Assembly: GCF_041549525.1 (NCBI RefSeq)
Contig: NZ_CP157456.1
Location: 310,001-374,000, forward strand
Source: Paenarthrobacter aurescens
Lineage (GTDB): Bacteria; Actinomycetota; Actinomycetes; Actinomycetales; Micrococcaceae
Direction of reading: 5' to 3'
DNA: 64,000 nucleotides
Below, in pieces: positions 1 through 8,035 of the stretch. Both the position numbers and the translations under genes were made by a program. The notes beneath the pieces are model-generated. The model made no database searches, was not told the DNA's origin, and saw only the letters and a list, made by a program, of their open reading frames with translations. Positions within the stretch are counted from its first letter, which is position 1; each line of letters starts with the position of its first letter.

Positions 1-1
1 G

Positions 2-34
2 CAAGCCAAAACCGAGAAGAAAGTCCGCTGGTAA
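2..34 (+). CDS. C-terminal tail of a gene entering from the left (partial)
   Basis: Ten sense codons followed by TAA read as a Lys-rich tail ending KKVRW. It has the look of a basic protein C-terminus cut by the window edge. No function can be assigned from ten residues, and the other two forward frames stay open here, so the reading is tentative. Confidence 0.3.
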   Translation, partial: QAKTEKKVRW

Positions 35-85
35 ACACTGCGGGCAAACATATTGGCAAGACAGGCACACTGGAAAGGAAGAACC

Positions 86-346
86 ATGACTGCGAATCAC
101 GAATCTGAGCGCATCAATCCTGAAGTTGCAAGCCACTTGGTGGAGTCCATGGGCATGGCGCCGATGCCCGAACCAACTACCCTCGCCGCAGCTCTGGGTA
201 CCGGGCAGAACCGGCAGTGGCCGGACGGCAACGGTAAACGCCGGCACCCGAAGGAACGCGATCAGGCCCACGGCCGCATGGGCCAGGGAGCAGCTGTAAC
301 GGCGATCCACAGGACCAGCCGCCCGCAGATGCCGCACTCCTCCTAA
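86..346 (+). CDS. hypothetical protein, 86 aa
   Basis: Small hydrophilic protein, rich in Gly, Pro, Arg and His after residue 40, with no transmembrane segment and no motif I recognise. The ATG at 86 is chosen over an in-frame ATG at 53 because a purine-rich site (AAAGGAAG) sits just upstream of it. The gene ends 25 bases before a strong hairpin at 371-415 and is convergent with ligD. It may not be translated; support is the ribosome site and position only. Confidence 0.45.
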   Translation: MTANHESERINPEVASHLVESMGMAPMPEPTTLAAALGTGQNRQWPDGNGKRRHPKERDQAHGRMGQGAAVTAIHRTSRPQMPHSS

Positions 347-370
347 CCGCACCACCCGAACCACCCGCGT

Positions 371-415
371 AGCCAGCCCAACTGAAACCAGCACTTGTGG
401 TTAGTTGGGCTGGCT
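371..415. terminator. Bidirectional-type hairpin between the 86-aa gene and ligD
   Basis: A perfect 13-bp inverted repeat (AGCCAGCCCAACT at 371-383, its complement at 403-415) encloses an inner AACCA/TGGTT pair. The right arm contains the last codons and the TAA of ligD. There is no T-run on either side, so it would be a weak or factor-assisted terminator for two convergent genes. Confidence 0.5.
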
Positions 416-2917
416 TACGTCCTCGGGGGACTTGTCCGGACGCCACCCACGCCACACCGGATGACGTAGCCGGCCCGGGCCCGTCCATTCACCAAAAGTC
501 ACCTCTGCCACCAGCTCAGGACGCACCCACGTGGCACCGGCCGCGTCCTCCCGGGGTATGTCCGCGAACGGGGACTCGCTCACCACCCGCGGCTCCAAAT
601 GCTCCATGACGTCCCGGAGCTGCCAATCTTTGAAACCGGTACCCACCCGGCCCACGTAATGCAGCTTGTCGCCGTCGGGCACGCCCAACAGCAATGCACC
701 GAAAGTCCCGCCGCGGGCCCCCGCGCCAGGCCGCCAACCACCCACCACCACTTCCTGGCTCTGCTCCAGCTTCAGCTTGATCCAGGACCGGCTGCGGCGG
801 CCGATCACATACCGGCTGTCAGCCTTCTTCGCCATGACGCCCTCCAAGCCGAGCTCGCCGGCACTGGCCATCAAGTCCTCAACGTCGTGGTCCAACACCA
901 TGGAGAGATGAAGCGGGCACCCTTTTCGCAGGCGATCCGCAAACCCGGAAAGCCTCTCGCGGCGCTCGCGGAACGGCAGTCCGCTCAAGTCCGTTCCGTC
1001 GTCGTGCAGAAGGTCGAACAGCATGAGCTGGACCGGAACCGAGGCCCTTGCCCGCTCGATGTCGCCGGCCTTCACCAGGTTCATCCTCTGCTGCAACCGC
1101 CCGAAGTCCGGCCTGGACCCCTTGCCCAGCGCAACGATCTCGCCGTCAGCCACAAAGTCCCCGTCCGGCCAGCAACTGCGGTCCGTCAACTCCGGGTAGG
1201 TAGCTGTGAGATCGTTCCCGTTGCGGCTCATCAGCCGGATCTTGCCCTCCGTGCCGGTAATGATCGCCCGGATCCCGTCCCATTTCAGCTCGTACAGCCA
1301 ATCGTCGCCGCGGAGATCGGCGATGGTCCCGGAAGTGGCGAGCATGGGTGTGTAGTTGGGCATAGGGGTGGGAGGAGAGGGCGCCGTTTCAGGGGACGAG
1401 GCCTTCGGCGGACTGCCTGGGGACTTCCGCCGCACTCCCGGCTGCTCCTTCATCAGGTGGATGAGCCAGTTCTGTCCCGTATTGATGAGCGCCAACCGCT
1501 TGGTGCCGCCCAGCCCACCGCCCGGCTCGCCGGTGAGGGTGGCGATCACTTCCTTGTCATCGCGCCATTTCTCGCAGGTGTACTCGCCGCGGTCCCAGAT
1601 GGTCATGGTCCCTGCCCCGTACTCACCTTTGGGAATGACTCCCGCGAAGGTGGCGTACTCCATGGGGTGGTCTTCCGTGTGGACGGCCAGGTTGTTGCGC
1701 TCGGGGGTTTCCGGGACACCGCGGGGCAATGCCCAGGACGCCAGGACGCCGTTGTGCTCCAGGCGCAGGTCCAAATGGTACCGGCGTGCGTGATGCTCCT
1801 GGATGACAAAGATACCGCCGGGAGGTGGGGGGTCGCCCGGCTTCGGCTGCCCGGAGGACGAGCGTCCGGTTTGGGAGGAGGCAGAAACAGCCGACGACGA
1901 CGGGAACGGCTCCGGGGTTTTGCCCGGATCGCGCATCCCCACGTATTTGGCGAGACGATTCTCCACGGTTACCACCCGCTCACGGGCGTCGCCGTCGTTC
2001 TCATCTTCACCGTGTGGGGGCAGATGCCGATCCGAAATGGGCGCGAAATGGTCCTTGCCCGTGGCAACCCGCTTCATCACGGCCAGGTAGTCGAGATGGT
2101 CCAGTGAAGGTGAGGCGAGCTCCCGCCAGGTCCGGGGTGCGGCCACCGTGGGGTGGGCTTTCCCGCGCAGTGAATAGGGGACGATAGTGGTTTTGTTGCC
2201 GCTGTTCTGGCTCCAGTCCACCAATACCTTGCCGTGGCGGAGGGACTTCTTCATATCACTGACCACCAGGTCAGGGTGGTCCGATTCCAAGGCTCGGGCG
2301 AGTTCTTTGGCGAAGGCGGACACTTGTTCGGACTTCAAAGTCCCGTCCAGGCCTGTGTAGAGGTGGATGCCTTTGCTGCCGCTGGTGACAGGCACGGGAT
2401 CCATGCCCATGTCCTGAAGGATGGACCGGGCGAGTTTGGCCACTTCCACACACTCGGGCAGCCCTGCACCGGGCCCGGGGTCGAGGTCCAGGACAAAGCG
2501 GTCAGGGCGGAGCGGCTTCCCGGACGGGTCCACTTGCCACTGCGGCACGTGGATTTCCAGTGACGCAATTTGGGCCATCCAGGTGAGCGTGGCCAGGTTG
2601 TTCACCATGGGATAGACGTTGGTGTGGTCCGAATGCTCAATGGCGGCCCGGGGGATCCACTTGGGCGCGGAGTCCTCCAGATTCTTTTGGAAGAACACTT
2701 GCCCGGGATGTTCGGCGGTACCCACTCCGTTGACCCATCGCTTACGGGTGACGGGCCGGTTGGCAGCTGCGGGGATGAGGAAAGGAGCAACCGCAGCGTA
2801 GTACTCCAACACTTCAGCCTTGGTAGTGCCGGTTTCCGGGTAGATGATTTTGCCCAGATTGGTGAGGGTGAGCTCGTGGCCTTCCACGTTCACGCGCTCC
2901 TGTTGCTTGCCTGCCAC
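401..2917 (-). CDS. ligD: Multidomain ATP-dependent DNA ligase LigD (Pol-PE-Lig)
   Basis: The 838-residue protein has the mycobacterial domain order. An AEP-type polymerase domain spans about residues 10-295 with metal ligands D144 and D146 in FVLDLDPGPG. A 3'-phosphoesterase domain spans about 368-495, with the His/Arg motif EHHARRYHLDLR starting at 374. The ATP-dependent ligase domain runs from about 520 to the end, with nucleotidyl lysine K545 in YELKWDG. A Pro/Ser-rich linker separates each pair of domains. With Ku it repairs double-strand breaks by non-homologous end joining. Translation starts at GTG 2917 behind a purine-rich GAGGAGAAGAG site. It is divergent from ku across only 38 bases. 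Confidence 0.96.
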   Translation of the reverse strand: MAGKQQERVNVEGHELTLTNLGKIIYPETGTTKAEVLEYYAAVAPFLIPAAANRPVTRKRWVNGVGTAEHPGQVFFQKNLEDSAPKWIPRAAIEHSDHTNVYPMVNNLATLTWMAQIASLEIHVPQWQVDPSGKPLRPDRFVLDLDPGPGAGLPECVEVAKLARSILQDMGMDPVPVTSGSKGIHLYTGLDGTLKSEQVSAFAKELARALESDHPDLVVSDMKKSLRHGKVLVDWSQNSGNKTTIVPYSLRGKAHPTVAAPRTWRELASPSLDHLDYLAVMKRVATGKDHFAPISDRHLPPHGEDENDGDARERVVTVENRLAKYVGMRDPGKTPEPFPSSSAVSASSQTGRSSSGQPKPGDPPPPGGIFVIQEHHARRYHLDLRLEHNGVLASWALPRGVPETPERNNLAVHTEDHPMEYATFAGVIPKGEYGAGTMTIWDRGEYTCEKWRDDKEVIATLTGEPGGGLGGTKRLALINTGQNWLIHLMKEQPGVRRKSPGSPPKASSPETAPSPPTPMPNYTPMLATSGTIADLRGDDWLYELKWDGIRAIITGTEGKIRLMSRNGNDLTATYPELTDRSCWPDGDFVADGEIVALGKGSRPDFGRLQQRMNLVKAGDIERARASVPVQLMLFDLLHDDGTDLSGLPFRERRERLSGFADRLRKGCPLHLSMVLDHDVEDLMASAGELGLEGVMAKKADSRYVIGRRSRSWIKLKLEQSQEVVVGGWRPGAGARGGTFGALLLGVPDGDKLHYVGRVGTGFKDWQLRDVMEHLEPRVVSESPFADIPREDAAGATWVRPELVAEVTFGEWTGPGRLRHPVWRGWRPDKSPEDVSQPN

Positions 2918-2955
2918 CTCTTCTCCTCTGCTGTGTTGTGCTGTTGACTGGGTGC

Positions 2956-3822
2956 ATGAGGGCCATTTGGAAGGGATCTATCGCGTTCGGTCTGGTCAAC
3001 GTACCAGTGAAGCTCTACAGTGCCACGGAGGATCACGATATTGGCCTGCACCAAGTCCACAATAAAGATGGTGGGCGCATCCGGTACCAGCGGAAATGCG
3101 AAATTTGCGGTGAAGTTGTGGCGTACGAGGATATTGATAAAGCCTACGAAGAAGAAGGCCGCACAGTTGTCCTGACGTCCGCGGAATTGAAATCTTTGCC
3201 GGAGGAGAACAGCCGCGAAATTGAGGTGGTGGAGTTTATCCCCGCCGAGCAGTTGGACCCCATTATGTACGAGCGGAGCTACTTCCTGGAGCCGGATTCC
3301 AAGTCCCCCAAGGCGTACATGTTGCTGAGGCAAACCTTGGAGGACACGGACAGGATCGCCATTGTCCAGTACGCCTTGCGGCAGAAGACCCGTCTGGGGG
3401 CGCTGCGGGTACGCGGGGATGTGCTGTTGCTGCAGGCGCTGTTGTGGGGTGATGAGGTCCGGGAGGCCAAGTTCCCGTCCTTGGAGACCGACATCAAAAT
3501 TTCGGACAAGGAATTGGAAATGTCCTCCGCTTTGGTGGAGTCCATGGCGCACGACTTTGACCCGGACGAATACACCGATGATTATCAAGCGCAGCTCCGG
3601 ACCTTGATCGAGGCAAAACTGGAAAAGGGCGAGGCCCTGGATACCGAGGCTACTTTCGGTGCCACGGAAGGCGAAGGGGAAGGTGGCGACGTCATCGATC
3701 TCATGGAGGCCCTCAAGCGCAGTCTGGACAAGAAGCGGGGCAAGGAAAAAGCGGACGACGACGCTGCTGCCGCCAGCAAAACTGCCGGCAAGCCCAAGGC
3801 GCGGGCCAAGAAAAAGGCATAA
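2956..3822 (+). CDS. ku: Non-homologous end-joining protein Ku
   Basis: Prokaryotic Ku of 288 residues. The N-terminus MRAIWKGSIAFGLVNVPVKL is the family hallmark and fixes the start at ATG 2956 rather than the in-frame GTG at 2938. The beta-barrel core runs to about residue 250, followed by a Lys/Ala-rich basic tail (GKPKARAKKKA) of the kind that binds DNA. Ku forms a homodimeric ring on DNA ends and recruits LigD, whose gene is divergent next door. No strong Shine-Dalgarno precedes the start, so the transcript could be leaderless. It ends at the intrinsic terminator at 3858. Confidence 0.96.
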   Translation: MRAIWKGSIAFGLVNVPVKLYSATEDHDIGLHQVHNKDGGRIRYQRKCEICGEVVAYEDIDKAYEEEGRTVVLTSAELKSLPEENSREIEVVEFIPAEQLDPIMYERSYFLEPDSKSPKAYMLLRQTLEDTDRIAIVQYALRQKTRLGALRVRGDVLLLQALLWGDEVREAKFPSLETDIKISDKELEMSSALVESMAHDFDPDEYTDDYQAQLRTLIEAKLEKGEALDTEATFGATEGEGEGGDVIDLMEALKRSLDKKRGKEKADDDAAAASKTAGKPKARAKKKA

Positions 3823-3857
3823 ACCGGCGTCGACCTTTGTTCAGCCACATTCTGCGA

Positions 3858-3894
3858 AAGCAGCGGCCGCCATCCGTGCTGCCGCTGCTTTTTC
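3858..3894 (+). terminator. Intrinsic terminator of ku
   Basis: AAAGCAGCGGC (3858-3868) pairs perfectly with GCCGCTGCTTT (3882-3892), and the hairpin runs into a T-rich tail. It lies 36 bases after the ku stop. On the opposite strand there is no T-run, so it mainly serves ku. Confidence 0.85.
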
Positions 3895-3910
3895 ATTTCT
3901 TCCTTAGGTT

Positions 3911-4177
3911 TCAGTGGTTCCGCAGCATGTTGATGAGTTCGGATTTCTTTTTGTCCGAGTAACCTTTCAGGCCCAGTTCCTTGGCGCGGGATTTCAGTTT
4001 GTCCACGGTCCAATCGTCGTAATCGCCGGACTTTCCTCCCTTGCGTCCTACCTCCTTGCGGCCCTTGGCTGCGGCGGCGTTGGAGACGCGTGCAGCTTTT
4101 TCCTTGGACGCGCCGTCTTGGCGAAGTTCCTCGTAAAGATCCGGGTCCTTCAAACTGGAGTTTTTCTTGCCTGGCAT
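3911..4177 (-). CDS. Rho-N/SAP-like small basic protein (DUF7218-type)
   Basis: An 88-residue, highly charged protein. The N-terminal half is a Lys/Ala-rich stretch around GRKEVGRKGGKSGDYDDW. The C-terminal 35 residues (DKLKSRAKELGLKGYS...LINMLRN) match the helix-extended-helix of Rho termination factor N-terminal/SAP domains, which bind nucleic acid. Small proteins of this build recur beside Ku and LigD in actinobacteria, as here. A role in DNA protection or end joining is inferred from neighbours and not shown. Confidence 0.8.
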   Translation of the reverse strand: MPGKKNSSLKDPDLYEELRQDGASKEKAARVSNAAAAKGRKEVGRKGGKSGDYDDWTVDKLKSRAKELGLKGYSDKKKSELINMLRNH

Positions 4178-4203
4178 GGTGTGGTCCTTTCTCTCTTAAG
4201 GGG

Positions 4204-4911
4204 CTAGGCGCCCGTTTCATAGTGTGGTTCTGCCACCGGCTTGGACTCCGGAGAGCCCCTCTCACGGAGGTACACAGAGGCTCCTACCAGGACGGCTACG
4301 GCAAGGAATTCACTTTGCCAGTTTTGGAAGGACTCGAACCAGAACTGGCTGGATCGGACGTACTCCCAGGTAGAGACCTCCGGAAGGCCATGGCTGAGCT
4401 GTTCCTCGTTGTGGGCGGCGGTGCCGCCGAACGCGTGCAGGGTGAAGGAGAGCAGGAAAAGCAGGGCCAGCAGGCCGGACAACGAATGCTCATAGACCTT
4501 CAGCACCCAGCCTCCACGCCTGACCGGCCAGGGGGTCTTGGCTGTCTTCCTGGCATCACGGGGATCTTCATCCTGGGGTGCGTCCTTGTCCACAGGTTTG
4601 GATTCGGATGAGCCTCGTTGGAACAGAAAGACGGTCAGGACCACGTACATGGCCATCTGAAGGAATTCAGACTCCCAGTTCTCAAAGACGGCTTCCCAGA
4701 AATTTCCTGACGTCAGGAAGTCGCCAAGGCCGGTTGCCGGTTGGCCGTGTGCTTGTTGTTCCTCGCTGTAATTGGCGGCCCCTGAAAAGATCATTCCGCC
4801 GAGGAACACCACAAACAGGCCCGCATTGACCAACAGCAAGCCGTGGTCCTTCACCCAGCTGCGCTTTTTGTCCTTGCCGGGTGCCTTGTGATGTTGAGTG
4901 GGTCGCAGCAC
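4204..4911 (-). CDS. Four-helix membrane protein, DUF6766-like
   Basis: A 235-residue integral membrane protein made of two similar halves. Each half has a hydrophobic helix, a polar segment (ANYSEEQQAHGQP in half one, AAHNEEQLSHGLP in half two), an FW..F.NWESEFL-type motif and a second helix. The internal duplication is clear by eye. GTG 4911 is preferred because a strong AAGGAGG lies just upstream, inside the end of the preceding gene. Its start lies four bases beyond the stop of the DUF6328-like gene, so the two are coupled. The biochemical function is unknown. Confidence 0.8.
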   Translation of the reverse strand: MLRPTQHHKAPGKDKKRSWVKDHGLLLVNAGLFVVFLGGMIFSGAANYSEEQQAHGQPATGLGDFLTSGNFWEAVFENWESEFLQMAMYVVLTVFLFQRGSSESKPVDKDAPQDEDPRDARKTAKTPWPVRRGGWVLKVYEHSLSGLLALLFLLSFTLHAFGGTAAHNEEQLSHGLPEVSTWEYVRSSQFWFESFQNWQSEFLAVAVLVGASVYLRERGSPESKPVAEPHYETGA

Positions 4912-4915
4912 CTGT

Positions 4916-5488
4916 TCACCCCTCCTTCGCATCTTCCTGGTCACGGTGTTCGTTCCCGACGCCGTTGCGGTAGCCATTGCCGTTGCCGTTGCCGTTGCCG
5001 TTCCGGATGGCGCGGCGGTGAAGCCACAGGGGCGTGCCCACCACCAGGAGCAGCAGCATCAGGATGATGAATCCACCGGCAACAATTCCCGCGGTCCGGC
5101 CTGCAACGAAGTCGAACACCAAAGTGGCCGAACCCACAATCAGGAGTGCCACGCCGCCTAACGCCCACTTGGTGACCACGTCGGCGCTGGACACGAGGGT
5201 TGCCTTGAGTCCCCTGCGGAACAAGCGGCGGTGAACGCTGACAGGAAGCACTATGAGCACAGTGGTCAGCGCCGCCACCATCACGTTGAAGAGGTAGAGG
5301 CTCCGTTGCCAATCGTCCAACTCTTCAAAGCGTTCCTGAAACGGCAGCGTCAGCAGGAAACCGCCCAGAATCTGGACGCCGGTCTGGAGCACCCGTAATT
5401 CCTGGATCAGTTCCATCCAGTTGCGGTCCATGCGCTCCTCGAGGGATTCATTGCGACCGGTTCTGGGAGCCTGCTCCGGCTCTACCAT
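4916..5488 (-). CDS. Four-helix membrane protein, DUF6328-like
   Basis: A 190-residue protein with a short acidic N-terminus, the segment ELRVLQTGVQILGGFLLTLP, then four predicted membrane helices ending near TPLWLHRRAI. This matches the DUF6328 family, of unknown function. Start ATG 5488 has a GGAGG six to ten bases upstream; earlier in-frame starts lack one. The C-terminal tail is an Asn-Gly repeat encoded by a hexanucleotide array (4975-5004) and then a charged end. It is the first gene of a pair with the DUF6766-like gene. Confidence 0.8.
   Translation of the reverse strand: MVEPEQAPRTGRNESLEERMDRNWMELIQELRVLQTGVQILGGFLLTLPFQERFEELDDWQRSLYLFNVMVAALTTVLIVLPVSVHRRLFRRGLKATLVSSADVVTKWALGGVALLIVGSATLVFDFVAGRTAGIVAGGFIILMLLLLVVGTPLWLHRRAIRNGNGNGNGNGYRNGVGNEHRDQEDAKEG
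4975..5004. repeat. Hexanucleotide tandem repeat in the DUF6328-like gene
   Basis: About five tandem copies of a 6-bp unit (CGTTGC on the plus strand) encode alternating Asn-Gly residues in the cytoplasmic tail. The unit is a multiple of three, so copy changes would alter tail length without shifting frame. Confidence 0.8.
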
Positions 5489-5670
5489 CTGTGCACCTCC
5501 GTGTGGGTTGGACGACCAATGTGATGTGGCGGACCAATATTTTGGTGAGCGCATGTATTGAGGGTGGCCCGTATTTCTGTGGACGGCGACCATACACGGG
5601 ACTACGGTCGAACTGTCAGCACTCCTCGATTTCCCATCGGGGCCTCATCGCCATTTCCAAGGAGGAAGCA

Positions 5671-5892
5671 ATGAGCCAGGACGAACACCGCGTAGATCCG
5701 GAGAGTGAACCCGGCGGCTACGGTACCCCCACACCTGAGCAGGAAATGCCTGGTCAGGGTGATGAACGCGAGACTCCGGAACGGCCGGCTCAGGGTGTCC
5801 CGGACGCTCCGGGTGATGAGTTCCCCACACCGCGGGATCCGGACGCTGCCCCACCACCCTCGGCCACCGGTAACGCCTCGGGCGGAGGATGA
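5671..5892 (+). CDS. Small acidic, proline-rich hypothetical protein
   Basis: A 73-residue, probably disordered protein rich in Pro, Glu, Asp and Gly, starting MSQDEHRVDPESEPGGYG. It has no hydrophobic core and no known motif. ATG 5671 is fixed by an excellent AAGGAGG eight bases upstream. It stands alone, divergent from the DUF6328-like gene, and is followed by a GC-rich hairpin. Small hydrophilic proteins like this are common among desiccation and stress proteins, but that role is only a guess. Confidence 0.65.
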   Translation: MSQDEHRVDPESEPGGYGTPTPEQEMPGQGDERETPERPAQGVPDAPGDEFPTPRDPDAAPPPSATGNASGGG

Positions 5893-5901
5893 TGTGCCGG
5901 A

Positions 5902-5940
5902 GGGCTGCTCCCGCCGCACTTGCAGCGGTGGGAACAGCCC
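5902..5940. terminator. GC-rich hairpin after the small acidic protein gene
   Basis: GGGCTGCTCCCGCCGC pairs with GCGGTGGGAACAGCCC with two mismatches around a short loop. It has no T-run. It lies between two convergent genes and could act as a transcriptional barrier. Confidence 0.5.
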
Positions 5941-5995
5941 TCGCGGCCTGTAAGTGCTTAAGGCCTGCCCGGTGATGGTCGGGTGGGGTCCGGAT

Positions 5996-6166
5996 CTATA
6001 CCGTGTGGCCTCTGCGGCCGGACATAAAGCTCAGCAACCAGCCGATGGCGGCGATGACGAGGAGGATGACGCCTACCCAGAGCAACCAGCTGAGGGCTTC
6101 GGTGAAACCGCCTACCAAGAGAAGAACAATTGCTACTACACCAGCAATGATCAGAAGCGTATTCAT
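5996..6166 (-). CDS. Small two-helix membrane protein
   Basis: A 56-residue protein that is almost entirely two hydrophobic helices (about residues 3-23 and 27-46), ending in the basic tail MSGRRGHTV. It resembles the short hydrophobic proteins grouped as DUF6131 and similar families, without known function. The start MNTLLIIAG is chosen because AAAGGAA lies just upstream; an in-frame ATG 54 bases earlier would add a polar extension. Its neighbours suggest a stress-related envelope peptide. Confidence 0.65.
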   Translation of the reverse strand: MNTLLIIAGVVAIVLLLVGGFTEALSWLLWVGVILLVIAAIGWLLSFMSGRRGHTV

Positions 6167-6474
6167 GGTCAGCACATTCCTTTCCGGGGAATCTTTGATG
6201 AATCGCCGATTCCCGTCCATGCATTCCGGTTTACTTCGATTTAGTTATGCCGGTACTTGGAGGCGTTCAGCGGCCTCAAAGTGCCTTTTCATGTATCACG
6301 TACCGGGCCTCGCCTTGAGGAGAAGTTCGCCAGTCGTGAACAGTAACACTCCTCATTGTACTACTAAGCATCCTTATGAAAGGCTTATTGCAGTCGTCAC
6401 TTGATGATTGGGCAGTTGCCGCAGAAATCTTGCGGCGCATTTTTGGCTCACATGAACGTCCATGAGAGGAACAC
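6167..6474. other. Intergenic region between the small membrane gene and dps
   Basis: About 308 bases without a convincing gene. AT-richer stretches near 6225-6250 and 6345-6385 are plausible promoter zones for the two divergent genes, but I cannot pick unambiguous -10/-35 pairs. The right end carries a terminator-like hairpin at 6417-6444. Confidence 0.5.
6417..6444 (+). terminator. Short terminator-like hairpin in the dps leader
   Basis: GCCGCA (6418-6423) pairs with TGCGGC (6431-6436) around a 7-base loop, followed a few bases later by TTTTT at 6440-6444. It stands 30 bases before the dps start, so it could attenuate dps or end an upstream transcript. The stem is only six to seven base pairs. 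Confidence 0.35.
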
Positions 6475-6954
6475 ATGAAAGCGTCACAGCAGCTTGCAGA
6501 CAACCTTCAGATTGTCCTGACAGACCTTATTGAGCTACAGCTCCAGGGAAAGCAGGCGCACTGGAACATTGTGGGTCCGAACTTCCGCGACCTTCACCTC
6601 CAGTTGGACGAGCTTGTCCTCGCCACGCGCCAGTTCGCTGACGATACCGCCGAGCGCATGCGTGCACTCCATGCCCTGCCCGACGGCCGCAGTGCCACCA
6701 TTGCCAAGGGCACGCGCCTGGAAGAGTTCCCCGCCGGGCTGGTCAACACCAAGAACGCCGTCAAGCTCGTCACCGACCGCGTGGAACGTGCCGTCCAGAC
6801 CATGCGCGATGTCCATGACGAAGTTGATGAGGAAGATCCCACCACTGCGGACCTGCTCCACGCTTTCATTTCCCGCCTTGAGCAGCTGGTGTGGATGATC
6901 AACGCGGAGATCATGAACGCCGGTGCTGCTGTGACGGACCCGGACGAGGCCTAG
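6475..6954 (+). CDS. dps: Dps/ferritin-like DNA-protection protein
   Basis: A 159-residue Dps-family protein. Ferroxidase-site residues are visible in KQAHWNIVGPNFRDLHLQLD (His, then His/Asp/Glu about 15 residues on) and in the following FADDTAERM helix. The rest is the four-helix bundle, ending in WMINAEIMNAG. Dps dodecamers store iron, consume peroxide and coat DNA in stationary phase. The start ATG 6475 has a GAGAGGA site. It lies beside a topoisomerase IB gene and the NHEJ genes, as expected of a genome-protection neighbourhood. Confidence 0.93.
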   Translation: MKASQQLADNLQIVLTDLIELQLQGKQAHWNIVGPNFRDLHLQLDELVLATRQFADDTAERMRALHALPDGRSATIAKGTRLEEFPAGLVNTKNAVKLVTDRVERAVQTMRDVHDEVDEEDPTTADLLHAFISRLEQLVWMINAEIMNAGAAVTDPDEA

Positions 6955-6996
6955 AGCTCACCGGACCGGCTCCATCACCAGTAGGGCAGAAGAACC

Positions 6997-7953
6997 ATGC
7001 CCCGGCTTAAGCGCACTGACCTGTCCAAGCCCGGCATCGTCCGCCGCAAGGTAGGAAAAGGGTTCAGCTACAGGCACCCGGACGGGAGCCTGGTCAGCAA
7101 AGAGGATCGCCAGCGCATCAACGCGCTGGCGATCCCGCCTGCGTGGACCGACGTGTGGATCAGTCCTTTCGACAATGGGCACATCCTTGCCACCGGCGTG
7201 GATGGCGCCGGACGCAGCCAGTACATTTACCATCCCACGTGGCGGGAGCGTAAGGACACGGAGAAGTTCATTCGCGCCGCGAAGCTTGGGCTGGTGCTGC
7301 CGTCCATCCGCCGCAATGTCACCGTGCATCTGCAGAACTCCGATGATCCCCGGCAACAGACTCTGGCCGCTGCGGTCCGGTTCATGGATCTTGGTGCGCT
7401 CCGTGTGGGGTCCGAGGTCTACATGAAGCAGAACGGGTCTTACGGGCTCACAACGCTTCGGTGCCGGCATGCCCGGGTGGAAGGGAAGGACGTGTTCCTG
7501 AAGTTCCCCGGCAAGAGCGGCCAATTGTGGGACACCTCCATCCACGATCCCGGACTTGCAGCCTTCCTGGAGCCCCTTGCGCAGCGGCCCGGCAAAGAGC
7601 GTCTGCTGGCGTATCAAGCGGATGGGTCCTGGGTCAGCGTGGACGCATCCATGATCAATGAATATTTGCGCAGCATCGCCGGTGAGGCATACACCTCCAA
7701 GGATTTCCGTACGTGGAAGGGCACAGCGGCAGCGGCTCTTTCCCTGATCAAGTCCGGCCATGAAGGTACGCCGCGCCAAGCCATAGTCCGTGCCATCAAG
7801 GAAGCCTCGGAGCTGTTGGGCAATACTCCCTCGGTAGCACGCTCCTCCTATGTGGATCCGCGGATCATCGAGGCCTACCTCTCAGGCAAACTGGCCGACG
7901 TGAAGCCCACCGAGGCTTCTGTTGCAGCATTCCTGAACGGTGATAAGTCCTAG
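6997..7953 (+). CDS. DNA topoisomerase IB (poxvirus-type)
   Basis: A 318-residue bacterial type IB topoisomerase. The N-terminal domain contains GFSYRHPDGSLVSKEDRQRI and IPPAWTDVWI. The catalytic domain has the RRNVTVHL and YGLTTLRCRH strands and the nucleophilic Tyr285 in ARSSYVDPRI. It relaxes supercoils through a 3'-phosphotyrosine intermediate without ATP. The start at ATG 6997 is 42 bases after dps, so the two may be co-transcribed, and the unit ends at the hairpin at 7976-8020. Length fits the family. Confidence 0.94.
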   Translation: MPRLKRTDLSKPGIVRRKVGKGFSYRHPDGSLVSKEDRQRINALAIPPAWTDVWISPFDNGHILATGVDGAGRSQYIYHPTWRERKDTEKFIRAAKLGLVLPSIRRNVTVHLQNSDDPRQQTLAAAVRFMDLGALRVGSEVYMKQNGSYGLTTLRCRHARVEGKDVFLKFPGKSGQLWDTSIHDPGLAAFLEPLAQRPGKERLLAYQADGSWVSVDASMINEYLRSIAGEAYTSKDFRTWKGTAAAALSLIKSGHEGTPRQAIVRAIKEASELLGNTPSVARSSYVDPRIIEAYLSGKLADVKPTEASVAAFLNGDKS

Positions 7954-7975
7954 CTGGAAACAAAACCGGACTACA

Positions 7976-8020
7976 AAAAGAGCCTGGCGACACCCGCATT
8001 CGGGAGTCGCCAGGCTTTTT
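7976..8020. terminator. Bidirectional intrinsic terminator
   Basis: AGCCTGGCGAC (7981-7991) pairs with GTCGCCAGGCT (8006-8016). An A-run precedes it and a T-run follows, so it is a true intrinsic terminator on both strands. It ends the dps/topoisomerase unit and the convergent fructose operon. Confidence 0.92.
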
Positions 8021-8035
8021 GTGGCGCCGGCCTGC

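Noticed and set aside
599..2107. A 502-codon open frame opposite ligD
   Set aside because: Antisense shadow of LigD with Ala/Arg/Pro-rich translation and no ribosome site.
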